DNA of 64,000 nt, taken from positions 28,303 to 92,302 of the forward strand of contig JBLWGC010000186.1 in assembly GCA_048772705.1 (NCBI GenBank), written 5' to 3'. Position 1 is the stretch's first letter. Every line of letters begins with the position of its first letter. A program made the position numbers and the translations under genes. This document shows positions 35,309 to 49,205 of this stretch, one piece after another. Below the pieces are notes generated by a model. It was given only the letters and a program-made list of their open reading frames with translations, did not search any database and was not told where the DNA came from. The stretch is from Leidyana gryllorum EB-2025a. Its lineage: Eukaryota; Apicomplexa.

Positions 35309-38300
35309 ATGATGACGCCGCCAGCGCCGGGACGTTTGCCGAGACTGCGGCTTCCGATGTTTCTGCTGCTCTCTCTCGTGCTTCTATGTTTTTCTTCCCT
35401 CCCAAGGGCCGCTGCTGCACTTCAGAACCTCAAGGTTCTAACCGACCGGGACCTTGAAGCCGGTCTCTTCCGTCGAGATTTCAGCAAGATGGAGCCTAAC
35501 GCCACCTTCAAGGGCGTCGAGGGTGTCTTCATCCCTCACGCTCCCGATGCAGACGACGACGACAATGTCGACGCTGTCATCTCCAAGCGCCTGCCCCCCA
35601 CTACGACAACCACGACGACGACGACAACAGCAAAGTCGACCACTACGTCGACAACAACTCCGACTACGACTACGGCTAAGACTCCTCTCACCGACACGAC
35701 AATGTCGACAGTGATGCTTATCGAGGACGAACAACAAGTCGACGACCAGTTGGATCGTCGCGCTCGCGCTTTTGGATGGTTTGGCGTCTCCGACGACGAC
35801 GACACCGAAGCAGCAGCTGAATCTTCGACTCAAGTAGTTCTGCAGCAGAGCGACTCGCAGGCTGACAACGAGAAGCCAGCAGGCCGCAAAGCCTTTTTGT
35901 GGTGGAGTGACGCGGCTGATGACGACGTTGAACAGCTCGACGACGATACTTCCACCGAGGTCGCTCTCAAAGACGCTGCGGCGGAAGCAACGGAAGTTGT
36001 GGACGAGGCGCCTGCTCGCAGAGTCTTCCCGTGGTGGGGCAGCCAGAAACCCGCTGATGACGATACCTCATCCTCCACTGCTCCGGCCCCAACCGTCGTC
36101 GACGATACGACCGTCTCGCAAGTCATTTTGGCCACTGATGCAGGCGACAAGGAATTCAACGCTGTCGATGATAAGCAAAGACGCCCGCACGGACCCCCGC
36201 CGCCCCCACGCCCATCTCGTCCCTCCGAGAAGGTTGTTGCTGAGCAATTGAACGCCGCATCATTGGTGTTCTCCAACCTTCCCGTACAAGATCTACCATC
36301 CATAGATCCGTCAACTCAGACTGTGACATTGGACATGTACGCTGATGAGCCCTGCACGATCGGCGCTTACAGTGCAAACAACCGCGACGTGTGGGTTGAG
36401 ATGGCCAAACCAGTCACCAACACCACCGGTGCGGTGGCTCGCGAGAGCTGGGTGTCTGTGATTCCTCGAGGCGAGATTGGCAGCATCCAGAATATGACTT
36501 TGTGGCTCACTGATATGCCTCGCCACCACGTCACACCTGTCCTCATCCAGGCTCGATTGGTTGAGTCTCAAAATCCCAATTTAGCCTCTCTCAGCGTCAA
36601 GCCCGGCCGTCTCGACCCGGTCTTCCACTCCCACTCATACGGCTACTACATCCGTCTGCCAGAGTCCGCCAAGTCGTTTGTCCTCGACTTCACCCTGATG
36701 AACGATCGCAGTGCTCGCTGTACGTTGGACGGCGAGAGGGAGTACGCTGGACACGGACGTGCTGTGATCAAAGTCCCCAAGAACTTGGATCAACAAGGCC
36801 GAAGCTTCGAGCTGCAGTGCTACAGCGCTGATAACACCCAGTCAGTCAAATATCTGCTCAACCTCGTCAGACAGTATGACGGTGACACCACTCTCGCTGA
36901 GTTGGGTGTGAGCGGAGCTGCGCTCTCAACTCCGTTCGATCCCCTGTATCAAGGACCTTACGGGGCTGACCTTATTCGTGGAGCCAGACGGGATGAAGGC
37001 CAGGAACTCGAGTGGACACAAGTGCGAGCTGTCCCGACAAACCCCAGTTTGGCCATCGTCGCCATTGACGGTGTCCAAACCAACGCCGACAACGATTGGA
37101 GGTCCGGATGGTTCAGAGTACCTCGCGGCGAAAAGAGACGTGTGCGTGTGAGTGTGAGCACACCCAGAAACCCAGTCGCAGAAGTGTACACTGTGGACCT
37201 CACCCGCGAAATCTTCGGAGGAAGCTGGTACGAGACGACTGCTGGCCGTGAGGCTGCAGGCAAATACGTAGCTGTCATATCGGGCTTGCTCGGAGCTTCC
37301 AGCAACGCCGGATGGTTAATGAACAATCTGCGATTCGGACAGATGGTGTCCACCCTCGGACACCAGCCTCAGACACCTGAATACTACGACAACTTTGCAA
37401 AGCCTTTCAATCCGTTGAACCTTCAATCCAATTGCGATGGAGTTAAAGTTGGACTCGTCAACAACACTTACGCTGATGGGTACACTCCCGCTGGCGACTC
37501 TCCAATCGGCTACGATGGCAAGCCCATCCCTCAATACAAGTTCCACTGGCTCGAGTCCCCCGCTGCCGGACCGCCACCACCTAAGAAACCCAACCGACCC
37601 CCTCCTCCGCCTCCCAAGAAGCGTAGACTCGACGTAGAGGACCAATCAGCTGGACTCTTCAACTGGTTCCAGAAGGAAACCCCACCACCTCCTCCAAGCC
37701 GCAAACCCTCGCCCCCACCACCACCCCCAAAGAAGCGCAGATTGGACCTGGAGGACCAATCAGCTGGACTCTTCAGTTGGTTCAGGAGAAAGACACCCCC
37801 ACCACCTGCCCCCTCGCGAAGACCGCCTCCTCCTCCCCCCAAGGGCAAACCAGGCAAACGCCCTCCTCCTCCGAAACACGGTCGCCGACTTGACTATGAG
37901 GACTGGGCTGGTGCCTTTGATCTCGAAGACGTGAGCGGCAGATGGGGCCACGGCGGCCAAGGAGGCCCTGGTGGAATGCAGGGTGGCATGGGCGGTGGCC
38001 GTCCGGGTGGCCGTCCTGGTGGCAGACCAGGAGGTCGCAGACTCGAGGACTGGACTGGAGTCGTCGGCTTCGAAGACATCACCAGCAAAGTGAAGCGTCC
38101 CCCTCCCCCTCCACCCTCCAAGAGACCTCCTCCTCCTCCTCCCAAAGGCAAACCCGGCCGTCGGCTTGAGGAAGAAGTAGACGAGACTGCTGAAGTGTCG
38201 GAGTCTCGCGGATGGTTCAACTGGGGTAACAAGAAGTCTGCTACGCCCCGTAGTCTGCTCGACATTGAGGCTGCATTGATCGAAGAGATGGACTCCTGGG

Positions 38301-41300
38301 CTGGAGCCGTTGCTATCTACGAGTTGCCCGAGGTCGGAGCGACTCTGACGTTGGCAGATGACGTTGTTATGCCCCGTCGTCTGACTCCAATGGCACCGGA
38401 GGATCGCGCCGATATTGTGTCGAAGCTGGAAGGAGCCCGCAAAGTCCACGAGAACATCACCCTATACGCGACTACTCTGACTTTGGCGACTATTGGCCTG
38501 AGCGTTGTGGCTGCTGCATACGCTGTTGTTTGGTTCGCGTACCTGGCAGCTCCGCAACACAACACCACGATGGAGAGTACTGTGACCGAAGGTGCTGAGG
38601 ACTACGAGTTGATTCAGCCTCTGAACGAGCTGTCTCAGAGTCAGCAATTGCCTCAGCTCTCAGATTCTGAGAACGTGGCGGCTGCTGGCTGTCAGTTTGC
38701 TATGCGTCCTGACTTCCCCACGATTCTCCATCCGGTCAGATTCTTCAGCTGGTTCGCTGATTTTGCTTTCATCGCTTACACTCAAGCCAGTGTGGGTATT
38801 CTGATGGCCAAGGCGGATCTCTTTGGCCCCGTCTCCCTGTTCGGCGGACTCATCACAATGCCGTTGATTGCTTTGAAGGCTCTCGCCGCGGTTCTCTTCA
38901 TCTCCTGTTTGGCTTACCTCCTTTGGGGTACCGCCTGTTTGGTTGGTGCTCAATCTCGAGTGGTGTTTGGCAACCAGTTCTGCGAGTATCACGATGCTGT
39001 GCTCACGAAGGCCAAAGCTACCTGGAAGCCGACATGGACTCGGTGGCTGGGTTCGTTCAGCAGAGCTTTCCAAGTCGAAATCAGCAGTGTCGCCCCACTC
39101 CAAGCCGCCCACGATCGGGAGTCTCGGGCAGTTGTCTTTGACGCGGAGAAGGCGGCCGAGGGCGCTTCCCCGATGGCGTCTCACTATGGGTACGATCGCG
39201 TGCCCAATGGTGACGAGCCCGTGCCAACTCCTCCCAAATACCGCGTTGAAGGTGACGCTGTCGAGGTGGCGATTAACGACCGTCTTTACACCTCCATCAA
39301 CGAGAACTACGACCGTCACAACGCAGTTTTCGTGGAGCGATACCCCGATGCGAAGATTGGCGAGACCAACTTTGTGCTGCAGAACGCTTATGGATACCCC
39401 GTGTCTCTGAACGCTGACTTGCAGCTCAAACATATCACCTCTCTGATGCAACTGATGGACAACTTCCCCTTCTGGTTGCCTCGCGAGAACTGTCAAATGC
39501 CCATCAAGGACGCGCTCTTCAATCTCTTCAGCCAGGCTGGCCGAGGACTCTTCCTGGACTGGGCGGTCAACCGTGGCCTTCTGTTCATCACTCTGGTGGC
39601 TGTGACTGCAATGGCGACTAACTCTGGTTCCTCGGCGGCGCTGTTGGTGTTGGCCGTCTTTAGTTTGCTGAGTGGTGTCATCCGAGTTCCGTTCGCTGCG
39701 GCTGCCGGTATGTCCAAATACTCGCGCGATGCCACTCTGTGGGAGGAGGAGTTGAACGAGATGCGTGCTGCCTGCGCCGAAGCTCGTAACGCCGAGTCTA
39801 TCTGGCCCTTCAACGAGCCGGGCTTCTCTGATCGCTTCCGCCTGGTTCGCGAGAAGAAGCGTCGCGTCTTTGGCCAGAGCCGCCAAGCCAAGGCTGACGC
39901 CCTCTTCCATGCTGCCTCTCCCAACGTTGATCAGGAGGCTGCATTGGCTGAGATGCACGCTCACGGCTTCTTCCACACACCCGCCTGGTATGTGACCAAA
40001 GAGATTCTATTGAGTGTCGGTTTCGCTGACATTCTGTTCGGTGTGGCCGCTTTGGTGGTCTTCATTCACCGTCGCTCGGCCCTCGCTGCCATCACTACAC
40101 CACTGATTGTCCTTCCCATCATCTTCGCTGCTGTCGCACTGCTGAACGTCCGTCCAGCTCACGCGTTCTGGCGCGGTCTGCAATCCATCTATGCTGAGAT
40201 GTGCAAAGACGGTGCCTGGTTCACTGTTGCCTCCCACGATCTCTTCTTCGGCATTGGCGGATTCGGAGCTCGCATGGCCCACTTCACAACTCAATTGGGC
40301 AAATTCTTGTCCAAGGACCCCACTTTGAACTGGCACTATCCCAAGAGTGGCCGTGCCGTCAGACGCTTCCCAGTCGATGAGGCCACCATTGTTAGCAACG
40401 AGTTGGGTATGCACCTCGACGCTCGTGCTCAACCCTCCTCTGTGTACCTCCAAGCCACCGTACCCGACCAGAACCGACTCAAGTTGCACAAGACTCTCGT
40501 AGTTAAGGGCGGATTGGGCGATAGCCGTCGCGACCTCTATCGTTCTCTCCCTGTCCAAGTACCTTTCTGCCGCCTCTTCACTTACGACGGCAACGGATTC
40601 GCTCTTCGCCTCAACAGCGAAGCGCCCATCGACCGTCTCGTCGCCACCATCCAAGTCGTCAACCACACGTTCCGCGCAAACGCTGCTGGCTTACCCGCTT
40701 TGAAGGACACTACCCACGACTCCTACCTGTCCCTCTATGCCAACCCCGACTTCTTCCCGGCCCCCGGCAAAATCCGCCTCCGCAAGGCTGGCCACACCTA
40801 CTCTGTTCGCTATGACCCCGATCACTCCCAACTGGTGGTGAGAGGTCCCGCGATCACTCAGGGACGTCACTACTGGCTCTCCACGTCCGACAACCAGCCC
40901 GAACGGAAGCTGATGTACCAGAACGCCGCATCACCAACAGAGTCTGTGTCGGATGACTCTGTCTATCCCCCTCGCTCCAAGACCGCGGGTACCGGCACAG
41001 CATTCTGCAAGACACCAGGCGCTCTGCGGGTCGAAGTCGGCGGTCACGGCACCTTGGCACCCGATCTGTTCAAGACAATTGATGTCCAGACGCCGATGGG
41101 CACCACCATTGAAATCAATCCGATGGAGATTAAAGTCCACTACGACATTGACTGCAGCGAGTTGTTCCTGAGACATGAAGACTTTATGCCCTCCGATGCG
41201 GCATACCACGTCTCGTGGTACGTGAAGCCTCAGCAAGGCCAGAAGGTTCGCGTCGATGCTGTGGCGGGTGTCAATGGCTCTGTTGTCTTTGATGTGACCC

Positions 41301-44300
41301 CGGGTGAAACTCCCGACCTCGACTCCTGGCTCACTCTCCGTGACGATAAGAAGGCCACCATCGACATTGATCCCAAACAAACCGACGCCTATCAAATCAT
41401 GTTCCCCGAGAAAGCCTCTACCTCTGGCCATGCCTTCAAGACTGCCATCGGCCGCATGAACGCTCTCACGCGCTATTGCAGCGGTGATGAGTCTCAGTTC
41501 TCATCTCACATCACCGAGGAACCCATTCCCTGCACTGTGGTCCAATGTGTCAACCCTATTGAAAGAATCTTCCGTGTGGATCCCGACTTCCATGAGGCTC
41601 ATCGTGTCCTGAAAGCTCGTGTGCACGAATTCCGTGCTCACCAGCGGTGTGTGGACGCTGAACTCTCGGCGCTTTGGCCGACTGTTATGACTGTGGAAGA
41701 GTATGTGGGTTTCTGGAAGTCTCGCGGTGTTATTATTGTGGACGAGATGGGCAATGTTGTGGACCCTCTGGGAGCCGAGCGTGATGACGAGCGTTTCCAG
41801 GCTGTCTTCAAGGAAGTTGCGGTCGGTGACGTCGACCTCCGCTCGCTCTGCTCCGCTCGATTGGATCAAAAGATAGCAGAGTTGGAGAACCAGATGGATC
41901 GTGTGCGTGTGTGGATCAGAGCTTACGCCGACCCGAATTTGCACACCGCCCAACTGGAACGCGATCGTGCTGACTGGAACTTGAGGGAGGACGAGACCCT
42001 TCAGTCACAATCTGCTGTCCTCGCTGACCACAAGTCAATGTATGAGAGCGAATGCGACAACTTTGTGTACCCCTGCAACATTCCCGATTGCTTCATCGCC
42101 CGCAGACCCAACTTGGCTGCCCAATTCCGCCTTTGGTTGGATCATCTGCAATCGTGGCTCATCTGCGAAGAGGGCTGCGAAGTGTCGTCTAAATCGGGTC
42201 AACAGCGCGTGGCTTCGATCACCTCCGACATCATGCAAGCCCTTAAGCTCACCCTCTTCAGCAATGAAGTGCGGACCACCTACGACTACAAGTCGGTCCT
42301 TCACTATGCCATCAGCTCGCATATGCTGCGTGGCCTCGACACTTTCTGGTGCCCTGACACTATCAAAGCACACCCAGCTTGTGTTCGTGCTTGGACTGTC
42401 AAGGACGACGAGAGAACCGCCGACTTTGACTGCCTGCCGGAGCGCATTCCCTGTTTGCTGCGTCTCACACCCAATGCTCTGCAGATACTGATGCCCAATG
42501 CTGGTGATCTCAGCCGTAACTGCAAAGCCACCGACTACCCGTGGCAGAACAGCACCGGTCTGTACATCCCGCTCCACGCCTTCCAAAAGTTCGAGTTGAT
42601 CCGCGACTCTTCGCTGCCCGCAGCTACATCGGATCCCAAGCCATTCGCCGCAATGACCACCAAATTGGTCTGTCGCAAGAACCAACGCTCCAATGTGGAT
42701 GATGGATTCGTGCGGCGTACCGAAGACGGACAGATTGGCAACGATATTACCTTCGATGATGTCACCGGCAACAAGGTCCGCTTCCGCATCATGATCGGCC
42801 ACTGCGTGCCTCCTCACGACGTCCGGGATCGCACAGCCGAAGTCGACCCATCGATCGAGGCACCGTTCGTCAATATCTATCCTCTCACCTTCAACATGAA
42901 CCCGGCCTTCGCTGACCAATGGGAGCGCGCAATCAAGATGGCTCAACTGGATCAACCGCACGGCGTCCCGTTCGACGGGGTCATCGACGATGGTGTTGCC
43001 AGCCAGAATGTGTCCTCTTCCAGCAGTCCCTCATCCGTGAGTCCAGGCCCCGAACCGCCAGAGCCCCCTGTTGTAAACACCAAGGAAGTGAAACCGGAGC
43101 CTGTAGAACGTCAACCGCGCCAGAGCGACTACGTGCTGTTCAGCTCCAGCGCTGGAGAGCACTCGTCACAGAGCTCAACGGGCCCACAGACCCTCGGCCA
43201 GCGATTCGTCTACGAGGGTGATGGCAAACTTATGAAACCACGCGAAGGTCATCCAAGAGGCACGGTCATCTACAACGGTCCATGGGAGAACGGGCAACGT
43301 CACGGTGACAATTGTGAATACTACTTCTCGGACAGCTACAAGAAGAGAGGCGAAGATCGACCCAGAGACTGGAAGTACACCGGTGCCTTCATGCACGACC
43401 AAATGGTTGGAAGAGTTCGTATTCGTTTGCAACCCGGAGAACTTATGGACGAGTTGGCTCGGTTGGATGACCCAACCAGGCCAGAGCGTATGACTCCGAT
43501 GGCAATCGAATGCACTCTCAATCCTCCTTCACCTCACCGCCAGGAGCAAATCCCGCCTGCTACTGAGGTTCGCATGCTCCACGCTATAGTACCACCAGTC
43601 ATCCTCAAGGCCATCTTCGACTCGCCTCAGTACGAACCGGATGCCCAGGAGTTGGCCACCGCTATGAGTGATTTTGTTCCGGCCCATAGCTCACTGGATC
43701 CCTCGGAACGTAATGCCCTTATCAAACTCCTCAGCAGTGTCTACTGGAGAGACAATGAGATCATGTGCGACGCTGCGGCAGATCACGAAGTCTTCAGCAA
43801 CCAGCGCTTGGTTCAGGATCTTCTGGAGGCATTGCCCGGTCCGGGTCAACCCCCGAGCCACGACCTGGCTGGACCCGCCGCTCTTCTGTGCAACCTCTTC
43901 CCCCACAAGACCAGATGGCAGAAGGAAGTTGTGAACAACAATGCTGTGGTCTTCTCTCGCATCACAGAAGGCACAATGCGTCTGGCTGATGGCAGTATCT
44001 TCAGTGGTCGCACTGTTGATGGCCTCCCGCACGGCGAGGGTGTCCTCTGCAACCCCATTGTGGGCATCCATTACCAGGGAGCTTTCGATTCCGGCAAACC
44101 TCATGGATATGGTGTTCTGGAGTTCAGACGGGGCCAGCGAGAGTTCGCTGCCTACTACGGAGCTTTCAACCACGGCCAGCGTCATGGCGAAGGTCGCTTG
44201 AACAGTTGGAAGGACCAGGTATTCGTGCGTGGTGATTGGGAGAACGATCGTTTGCGCGGAGACAAGGCGTGTGCAATTGTCATGACTCCTGCGTTTGCCG

Positions 44301-46145
44301 CCGAACGCAACTTCAACTTCCATGCATACGAGGGACGCATCCGCAATGGTATCCCGTCGAATGACGAGACCAACAAGACTTACTTCACCAGCGGTGTGGT
44401 GTACGTCGGTGGTTACGATGAAAGTGGTCGTCGCAATGGTTTGGGCCGTATTGTCAAGTACACAGACAAGGGTAAAGAGGAGATCATGTTTGCCGGAAAC
44501 TTCGCTAGCAACTTGCCACAAGGTTCATGCACCCGATATGTATTGCCGAACGGCACTGTGTACATTGGTGGCATGATCGCTGGCCAACGTCATGGTATGG
44601 GTGAACTGTATGCCGTGGACATCAAGTCTGGTGCTTTGTTGATGGTCTACGAGGGTCTGTGGTCGAACGACAGACCTCACGGTCGCGGATTGTTCATTGG
44701 CGATGATGGTGAATATGATGGTGAATGGGTGCGTGGGAAGCGTCACGGCAAGGGTCGATTCACATACAAGGAGAACGCTTTGCCGAATGGCAAGTTCCGA
44801 GTGTATGAAGGAGACTGGAAGGACGATCAACCTCATGGTACCGGTCGATATCTCAGTCAAAACGCTGCTGACAATGTTTACCGTTTCGATAAGGGTATAA
44901 TTGTGGAGCAGTCAGTGTCGTCATACAAGCCATGCTGTGGCAACGCTCCTGAACTCCAGAAGAACGAAGCTCAGGTCAAGCCGACCAACTTCTCGGTGGT
45001 GGTCGAGAAGGACGCTTGGTGGAATCCAGCCAGGGCGGCATTGAACACTGAATACTTCCAGCAGATACTTGAAGAGGTGACCAAGTTTGGCTCATGGAAT
45101 GACTACCTGCGCCACTACCAGTTGACCGACCCTGACACTCCAGGCGAGCTGGAGCCCGTCAGTCGGCATCAGCCGGTGGTGCTGCAGCCGTCAGGACCAG
45201 TGATGCCTAACAAGGAGTTTAAGCCACCTGTCGCCCCCGTGACTCCCGGTCAGATGCGAGATGTGGTCAAACTGTTTGTGGTGGAGGGACGCAACATGAA
45301 GTGCGGACCCAAGTCTGACCCGTATGTTAAAGTGACCTATGGCAGTACGCTCAAGAAGACTAAGCGGATAACTAGTGGAGGTCCCAACTGCAAGTTCAAT
45401 AAAACACTGCTGTTCCCGGCTGAAGCCAATGTTAACGAGATGTCTATCGAAGTTTATGATTCTGATCGTCTGTCTCACGACGATTTTATTGGCCGAGCAG
45501 TCATTCCTCTCGAATCTCTCCGTCCTGGTGCTGAGGATGTCAACAAGGTGGTCAACCTACAGCACACCAAGAATGGCAAGCGGGAAGACCGCGGTCAGAT
45601 TGTGCTGTCGCTCTTCCGCACAAAGGTCTCTGACCTTTTGCAGATTAGCGCGCAGTCCAGTCAGAACACCAACGCGTCTGCCCAAGCTGGATATGGTCCT
45701 CATCTTCGAGCCACTATCCACAACGTCCAGAACATCAAGCCTGTCGCGACCACACCTGGAGCCGCTCTCGCTCCTTCAGTCCAAGTCTCACTCGGACACA
45801 AGGAAGCCAACACTGCAACTGGCAACGGTATCAATGTCCCGTTCGATGAAACGCTATTCATTCCATACAACGGTCACGAGCAAGCGAGGTGAGTTCTTAT
45901 CAGCGCGGACGTATTCACCTTCTCTTGCAGATTTGCTCTGATCGATCGCTCTGTGGAGAAGAAACCCGTTGTCATGGGCAAAGCAGTGATCAATATCAAA
46001 GAGAAACCCGAGTTCAGCGGACTCCTCAAGGTAAGTAACCAATGCCCAACCCTCAATTGTACACACACACACACAAACACAGTTTGAGTCGGATTCCGGC
46101 GAAGTTGTTGGCATTCTGGACGTATCCATCACGCTCAAGAAGTGA
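35309..46145 (+). CDS. Giant (~3,600 aa) multi-pass membrane protein with cadherin-like, MORN and C2 domains
   Basis: Exon 1 (35309-45888) is a single ~10.6-kb frame; introns 45889-45930 and 46031-46082 precede the end at 46145. A signal peptide (MFLLLSLVLLCFSSLPRAAA) is followed by a Thr-rich mucin-like stretch (about residues 99-130), acidic repeats with aromatic pairs, and two cadherin-like beta-sandwich domains (about 424-520, 529-632). Next come a Pro-rich region with repeated RRL-acidic modules (about 750-955) and hydrophobic segments consistent with 6-8 TM helices between about 1050 and 1615. A large soluble region follows, then about ten MORN repeats (about 2630-3190, for example YEGDWKDDQPHGTGRY) and a C2 domain (about 3318-3417, LFVVEGRNMKCGPKSDPYVKV) with a second C2-like end. 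MORN and C2 suggest cytosolic lipid/Ca2+ binding. The overall role is unknown; a membrane tether or sensor is inference. Confidence 0.85.
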
Positions 46146-46396
46146 TCTTTTTTCTGCGAGCGGGTCATTGGAATGCTCACCGTCATTCAAATTAACCAAT
46201 CAACAAATCCTTGATCGTCACAGAAAAGAGACCTCGCACAACGTGCATAGGGCCTCCCCCGTAAATCCCGTGGGCGCGGTTGAAAGCATCTGTCATTTAC
46301 TGTCTCTTTCTCTTTCTCTCAATCGCAAAATGCACTCTCGGCTACAGATGGGTTTCAATTTTCGTTTGTGTAGTTCAATTCAGCTGCGATAGATAT
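46146..46396. other. Intergenic region, no gene seen
   Basis: 251 bp between the giant gene and the aminopeptidase. It contains a CT-rich run near 46302-46322 and an out-of-frame ATG at 46330. The frame upstream of 46397 is open but has no ATG, so a short 5' exon for the aminopeptidase cannot be excluded. Confidence 0.4.
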
Positions 46397-49205
46397 ATGA
46401 TCGCAGAGCTTAGGTCCATTGATAGTAATGACGCGTTTGCTCCAGTGACACGCAAAACATATAAACGGCCATCGTTCAGAATTGAGGCTGCTGACATTCA
46501 TATAACTCTGAATACTGACCACCCAGTGGTGGAAACTGAGCTCAAAATACAACGGATTGAATCCAGCGCTACAGATCTCATCCTCTACGGAGCGGCTCTT
46601 GTACTGTTGGACCTCCGCGTCAATGGCGAAAGTATACAATGCACAAAGCACAGCAGTCGAGAGAGTTTCGACAAATTCGAAGAGCTCGTCTTCTCTGACA
46701 TCCGCCATGACTCCTTCGTCCTGTCGATCGCCCAGAAGGTTCGTATTTGGAGTGAGGACGAGATGAGCTCGGGCCTCTTCCGCTATCGGGACTCCATCCT
46801 GCTCCAAACTGAACCAGAGGGTATGTTCCAGATCTGCTACTGGCTAGACAACCCGTGTAGCCGGACTCTCTTCAGCGTCAAGTTGACAGGCGAGAAAAAA
46901 TCTTTTCCGGTTCTGCTCAGCAACGGATACAAGACAGAGCACATAGAGCACGACAATGGGCTCCACACCGTCACCTTCTCGGATCCCCACCCCAAGCCAG
47001 CCCACATGGTGGGTGTATGTGCCGGGAAACTCGAGTGTGTCAAAGGCCTCTACCAGGGCCGAAAAGGCGACCAGGTGACCATTGAGGTCTATTCTGATGC
47101 GAAATATATCAAAGGATTGGAATGGGCCATAGAGGCTGCTTGTCTTGCATTGCGATTTGACGAGGAGTACTACGATGTCGACTATGATTTGGGGGTCTTT
47201 CGTGTTGTTGGCCTCAAAGACTTCCTGATGGGGGGCTCTGGAAGCAAATCTCTGTGTCTATTGAATATATCGGATCTAAAGGCTACACGCTCGCACAACG
47301 CTGATCGCTCCTTTCGACGAATTCTCACCTGTGTTGGTCATGAATACTTCCATAATTGGACCGGAAACGTTCTTAACATCAAAAATTGGTTCGAGATTTG
47401 CCTCAAAGAGAGCTTCACCGCCTTTCGGGAACAAGAATTCGAGCAGTGGTACTACGGCCCTACGGTGGCGCGGATAAATAGAGTCAAAAAACTCCGCGAG
47501 TGGCAAGACCGCCATCACTATGTCCCACTGCGACCCGACGTCTACGAAGAAGCCAGTCTTCTCTATAATAGCAATCTGTATATGAAAGGGGCGGAGGTCT
47601 TTGGGATGTACAAAACCCTCCTGGGACCAAACGACTACCGAAAAGGTCTGTGTGTTCTCCACAAATGCGATGGAGAAGATGTCGGCTGCGAAGACTTCCA
47701 CGAGGCCATGCAGAGTGTCAGCGGACGGAATTTGGAGCGTCTCAAACTCTGGTTCACTCGTGGAGGAATGCCAGAAGTCACAGTCAAAGAGCGGGAGTAC
47801 TGTGCGGACTCGCACACATATCGTATAACTTTGCAGCAGCGATTGGATTGCGACGCCTCTGACACACCAATGAAAGAAGAGCCGATGATGATCCCGATTC
47901 TGTGTGGATTGATTGGCCGAGAAAGTGGAAGAGATCTGATCGGAACAACCTGTTTGGTTCTCGATCAGTGGGAAAAGACTTTTGAATTACTCAATGTCTC
48001 TGAAGATTGCATCCCATCTGTGCTGAGAAACTATTCAGCCCCAGTCATACTGCGAGACTTCCTAACAGAGGAGGAAATGTGCCTTTTGGTCAAGTTTGAC
48101 TGTGACGACTTTAATCGGTGGGAGATGGTTCGCAAGCTATTCGGAAGTGAAGCTTTGCGGAGAGCACCTCAAGAGGGACCATTCACTAGAGTCGATAAAG
48201 AGGTCAAAGTCTATTGCAAACTCTTCGAAAGATCGCCGTCCATTGCATCAATTTCTGATACTCCTCTGTCGAGAAGACTTCGCGAGATTTACAGATCACT
48301 ATGCGACCGAGCCTCTCAAGGGCAGGACTACGGATTGGTTGCCGAGTGCCTGAAGGTGCCATTGATAAGCGACATTTGTGCGTATCACCGCTATGAACAG
48401 CGGCGAAACCCGTATAAAGTGACGATCGGGGTGCTCGACCTGCTCCGGGCTATGGTGAAAGCGCTTAAACCTGAGCTATGTGCTTTGTATCGAAGTGTCA
48501 GCACACACGTGCGAGACACCGGTCAGAAAATCGACATGGCGCCAGTGGCTGTGGACCGGCGTTCATTAGCCGGCGCGCTCCTCAGACTCTTGGCCTTGGG
48601 GACTAGAGATCGGTCTGAGCGTGAGAGGATGGTGGAAGAGGCATATTTTGGTCAGAGCTGTATGACCCAGAAGGAGTACGCGGTGATAGCCGCTGGGGAG
48701 ATGCACGACTGTAGAGTGCGTGAACGAGTGATTGGACATTTTTATCGCCACTGCAAGTCGGATGGAGACGACGCTATCAACAATTGGTTTATGCTGCAGG
48801 CGAAGGGTATAACTTCCTTTGTACCACACCGTGTGATAATGTTGACTAAACATCCGGATTTCCATAACTCATTTGATCTCGTGAGAATACGGTCTCTTTT
48901 CGATCCGGTTATCATGAATCCGATGATCATCTGGGACCCACAACAGGAAGGGCTCAAGTGGGCACTCAAGTGTTTGCAGCGTTTGGAGACGTTCGGTATC
49001 TGGAAACCGACTATCTCGTGGAAGTTCGGATGTGCTTATGTACAGTGAGTGTATCATCGCAATGAGTCCTGTTGAATATGGAAAGCTCAGTTATAATTAT
49101 CACTTTACTCCTGAAATCAAGATGCTCATGGAGAAACTCCTCTCTCCCCAATGCACAGCGTGGGATTGGGAGCTGAAAGGGTCCTCATCGACTGTATTTT
49201 TGTAG
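46397..49205 (+). CDS. PepN-type (M1) aminopeptidase-like protein with altered exopeptidase motif
   Basis: Full-length similarity to bacterial/plastid-type aminopeptidase N. ATG 46397 (MIAELRSIDSND). The zinc motif HEYFHNWTGN (HExxH) and third ligand Glu in LKESFTAFREQEF are present, as is the transition-state Tyr in NLYMKGAEV and the TEPEG segment. The GxMEN exopeptidase motif, which holds the substrate N-terminus, reads MGGSGSKSL (encoded about 47229-47255), losing Met-Glu-Asn. I read an intron at 49045-49090 (46 nt) adding a C-terminal exon to TAG 49205, which restores the expected final helix; without it the frame stops at 49048. Metal binding is likely kept; classical aminopeptidase activity is doubtful. 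Confidence 0.88.
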
